Source of the DNA: Ignisphaera cupida
GTDB taxonomy: Archaea; Thermoproteota; Thermoprotei_A; Sulfolobales; Ignisphaeraceae
Length of the DNA stretch: 64,000 bases
NCBI RefSeq assembly: GCF_030186535.1
Contig: NZ_JASNVW010000003.1
Coordinates: 124,001-188,000 of the forward strand
Direction: 5' to 3'
In this document: positions 62,382 to 64,000 of the stretch, piece by piece
How positions within the stretch are numbered: position 1 is the stretch's first letter
How the letters are laid out: every line of letters starts with the position of its first letter
Program-made: the position numbers and the translations under genes
The notes under the pieces: model-generated
What the model was told of the DNA's origin: nothing
Database searches by the model: none
The model's input: only the letters and a program-made list of their open reading frames with translations

Positions 62382-62540
62382 CCCCGCTATTAGCTCATCG
62401 GTTCCCAGCATCTATTCGTTTTCACATCTGTCATCTGCTGAGCAGTTGGGAGGGCCAGAGCTTCCCCCATCTGAATACTCTGTATTGCTAATCCCGCATC
62501 GAATCCTTGGGGGCAACCCATCACCAAAACACTGAATACA
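62382..62540 (+). repeat. Relic insertion-sequence end
   Basis: TGACCTCCTCCCCGCTATTA (about 62380-62399) and TTCCCAGCATCTATTCG (about 62402-62418) recur at 33263-33343. The region to 62540 is GC-rich, unlike its surroundings, and contains GGGAGGGCC and CCTTGGGGGC blocks with no coding frame. It resembles the GC-rich ends of TnpB-type elements. The 345 bases between 62340 and 62684 hold this relic and the promoter below. Confidence 0.4.
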
Positions 62541-62615
62541 ACTAGTATTCATCATCACAAGAAAATATGGAACATAAAGCTTATAAATTTTTCATTCCCG
62601 CCTTGAAATAGTGAG

Positions 62616-62652
62616 GCTTTCAGTTGGAAACAACTGAGATAAGTTTTTATAG
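62616..62652 (+). promoter_or_regulatory. Promoter with a hairpin or operator before the uronate-isomerase-like gene
   Basis: CAGTTGGAAACAACTG (about 62616-62631) is a perfect six-base dyad with a GAAA loop. A TATA box, GTTTTTATAGAG, follows at about 62642-62653, and ATG 62685 lies 32 bases beyond it. The dyad sits just upstream of the TATA box, so an activator or regulator site is plausible. Confidence 0.45.
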
Positions 62653-62684
62653 AGTAGCCTCCAATCATTATTTCGTGAATTAAG

Positions 62685-63956
62685 ATGAAATTTGATGATG
62701 TATTCAATGAGATATACAACGAGGTAAAAAACATACTTGTAGTGGATATTCATGAGCATTTAAATCCTGAGAAGCTTTCTCATGCTAGTTTCGAGGACAT
62801 ACTATTCTATCATTACATCGTTACAGAGCTTTCCTCTTCTGGCATGGACAGAAGCGAATTTGAGAAGAGAAGAGGTGTTGATAAGTTACTATATGCCCTT
62901 CCATACTTCAAATATGTGAGGAACACAGCAACTTTTTGGTCTCTTAGACAAATGCTAAAGGATTTGTATGGCCTTGATATAAAAACTATTGATGAGAATA
63001 ATTGGAGAGATGTGGTAAGTGCTATTGAGAGCAGAGCTAATGATGAGAAAAGAGCTTTTGAAATATTAACAAAAACATGTGGAGTTAAAAAGTCGTTTCT
63101 TACTCTAAACCCATTTGCAAATGTTAAAGAGTTTAGAAAAGATGTTTTTACAGGTGTTCTGAGAATAGATAATCTGGTCACATATTTAAGTAAAGACTCT
63201 TTGACCAGTTTAGAGAATGTAACAGGAGTTGAAATTAGATCAGCTGAGGATTTGGATAAAGCTGTTGAGACTTTGTTTAAAAAGTTTGAAAATGACATTG
63301 TTGCAGTTGCTCTAAGTCCTCTTCCAAGCGAGTTATATAGTTTTGTTGAGCCATCTGAAATACAGCTATATCTCAGGGAGCTTAAATCAAGAGGTTATTT
63401 AGAGCCTTACGCAAAAAGCTTGTTATCATCATATGTACTACAAAAATTCCTAGATCTGTGCAATGAACACAAAAAGGTTTTCCAGCTTATGATAGGTGTT
63501 GAAAGACCTGTTCCAGGTGCTGCACCACCAGATTATGCAATAACCCATGTTAACTACGATCAGTTAATCAACTTGACAAAACTTTTTGCTGTTTATCCAA
63601 ATGTTAAATTTGATGTTATTTCAGCTGATATGAGATTGGTACATCCATTAACAGTTATTGCGAAAAACTATAGAAATGTTTATGTAAGTGGATATTGGTG
63701 GTACTCAATGTATCAAGCAATTATAAGAGAGTATCTAAGGCTAAGAATACAAATGCTTCCCTACAACAAAACATGTGGTTTCTTTAGCGATGCATATGTT
63801 GCTGACTGGGTATATGGAAAAGTTGTTTTAGCTAAAAAGCAAATAGCTTATGTACTTTCCGAAATGATTTACGAAGGCTACATTGATAGGGATTTAGCTA
63901 TTGAAATAGCAAATGCTTTACTGCATGAAAATGCTGAAAAGCTTTACAATCTATAG
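62685..63956 (+). CDS. Uronate isomerase-like amidohydrolase
   Basis: A 423-residue TIM-barrel enzyme of the glucuronate/uronate isomerase type (PF02614). Metal motif VVDIHEHLNPEK is near residue 20. Later motifs are KKSFLTLNPF, VFQLMIGVERPVPG, VYVSGYWWYSMY and CGFFSDAYVADWVYGK, in which the aspartate ligand is expected. It would isomerise a uronic acid released by the neighbouring glycosidases. Shorter than bacterial UxaC (about 470). An uncertain alternative is another amidohydrolase of the same superfamily. Confidence 0.78.
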   Translation: MKFDDVFNEIYNEVKNILVVDIHEHLNPEKLSHASFEDILFYHYIVTELSSSGMDRSEFEKRRGVDKLLYALPYFKYVRNTATFWSLRQMLKDLYGLDIKTIDENNWRDVVSAIESRANDEKRAFEILTKTCGVKKSFLTLNPFANVKEFRKDVFTGVLRIDNLVTYLSKDSLTSLENVTGVEIRSAEDLDKAVETLFKKFENDIVAVALSPLPSELYSFVEPSEIQLYLRELKSRGYLEPYAKSLLSSYVLQKFLDLCNEHKKVFQLMIGVERPVPGAAPPDYAITHVNYDQLINLTKLFAVYPNVKFDVISADMRLVHPLTVIAKNYRNVYVSGYWWYSMYQAIIREYLRLRIQMLPYNKTCGFFSDAYVADWVYGKVVLAKKQIAYVLSEMIYEGYIDRDLAIEIANALLHENAEKLYNL

Positions 63957-64000
63957 CGTTTTTCAATGGTTTTTCCATTGAATAGAAAAAGATACTTCTA

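Noticed and set aside
1-64000. tRNA or rRNA genes and full CRISPR arrays
   Set aside because: I found no TTCRA arm pattern with matching acceptor stems in gene-free stretches, no rRNA sequence and no regularly spaced repeat series.

Overview
The window looks like an AT-rich thermophilic crenarchaeote (Thermoproteota). This is inferred from leaderless or TATA-box gene starts, frequent GTG/TTG initiation, PurP-type purine synthesis, C/D box guide RNAs, many VapBC and MNT-HEPN modules, a GalS-type alpha-galactosidase and a BchI-BchD fusion chelatase subunit. A Desulfurococcales-like host such as Ignisphaera is a guess from gene content; no rRNA gene or search was available.

Bases 1 to about 37200 are an accessory region dominated by defence and toxin-antitoxin modules, intact and decayed. 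At the left edge are an ATPase tail with a TOPRIM-like partner, a frameshifted VapBC, an archaeal ATPase with a double palindromic operator and an unrecognised two-gene operon with a nuclease-like C-terminus (3988-6908). Next come broken and intact VapBCs, two leader-plus-repeat segments that look like relic CRISPR loci, six MNT-HEPN pairs, a decayed ATPase/PIN pair and a purE. Three elements of about 270-310 bp (16748-17058, 18796-19080, 36666-36937) split three small genes. Each split gene can be rejoined exactly by removing the element, with no target duplication.

Embedded in that region is a compact minus-strand operon (32358 to 22247): a BtuF-like binding protein, BtuC-like permease, BtuD-like ATPase, CobN chelatase in two overlapping frames, a BchI-BchD fusion and a Gate-domain membrane protein. 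It looks like a metal-tetrapyrrole uptake and chelatase system.

Bases 37300-53650 are mostly housekeeping: an amidohydrolase, GlmS, a large Thr-rich surface protein, a coiled-coil ribbon-helix-helix regulator, a CDF-like transporter with an altered metal site, MazG, HtpX, two C/D box RNAs, an alcohol dehydrogenase, a DHH phosphoesterase, PurP and PurB. A divergent ZnuABC-type metal transporter follows, with a NikR-like regulator and a symmetrical promoter carrying two TGTGCACA sites.

Bases 53800-64000 form a glycoside-use cluster: GH78 alpha-L-rhamnosidase, a GH16-like beta-sandwich protein, a sodium:solute symporter with a tiny one-TM partner, a GH36 alpha-galactosidase, a kinase-like protein and a uronate isomerase-like amidohydrolase.
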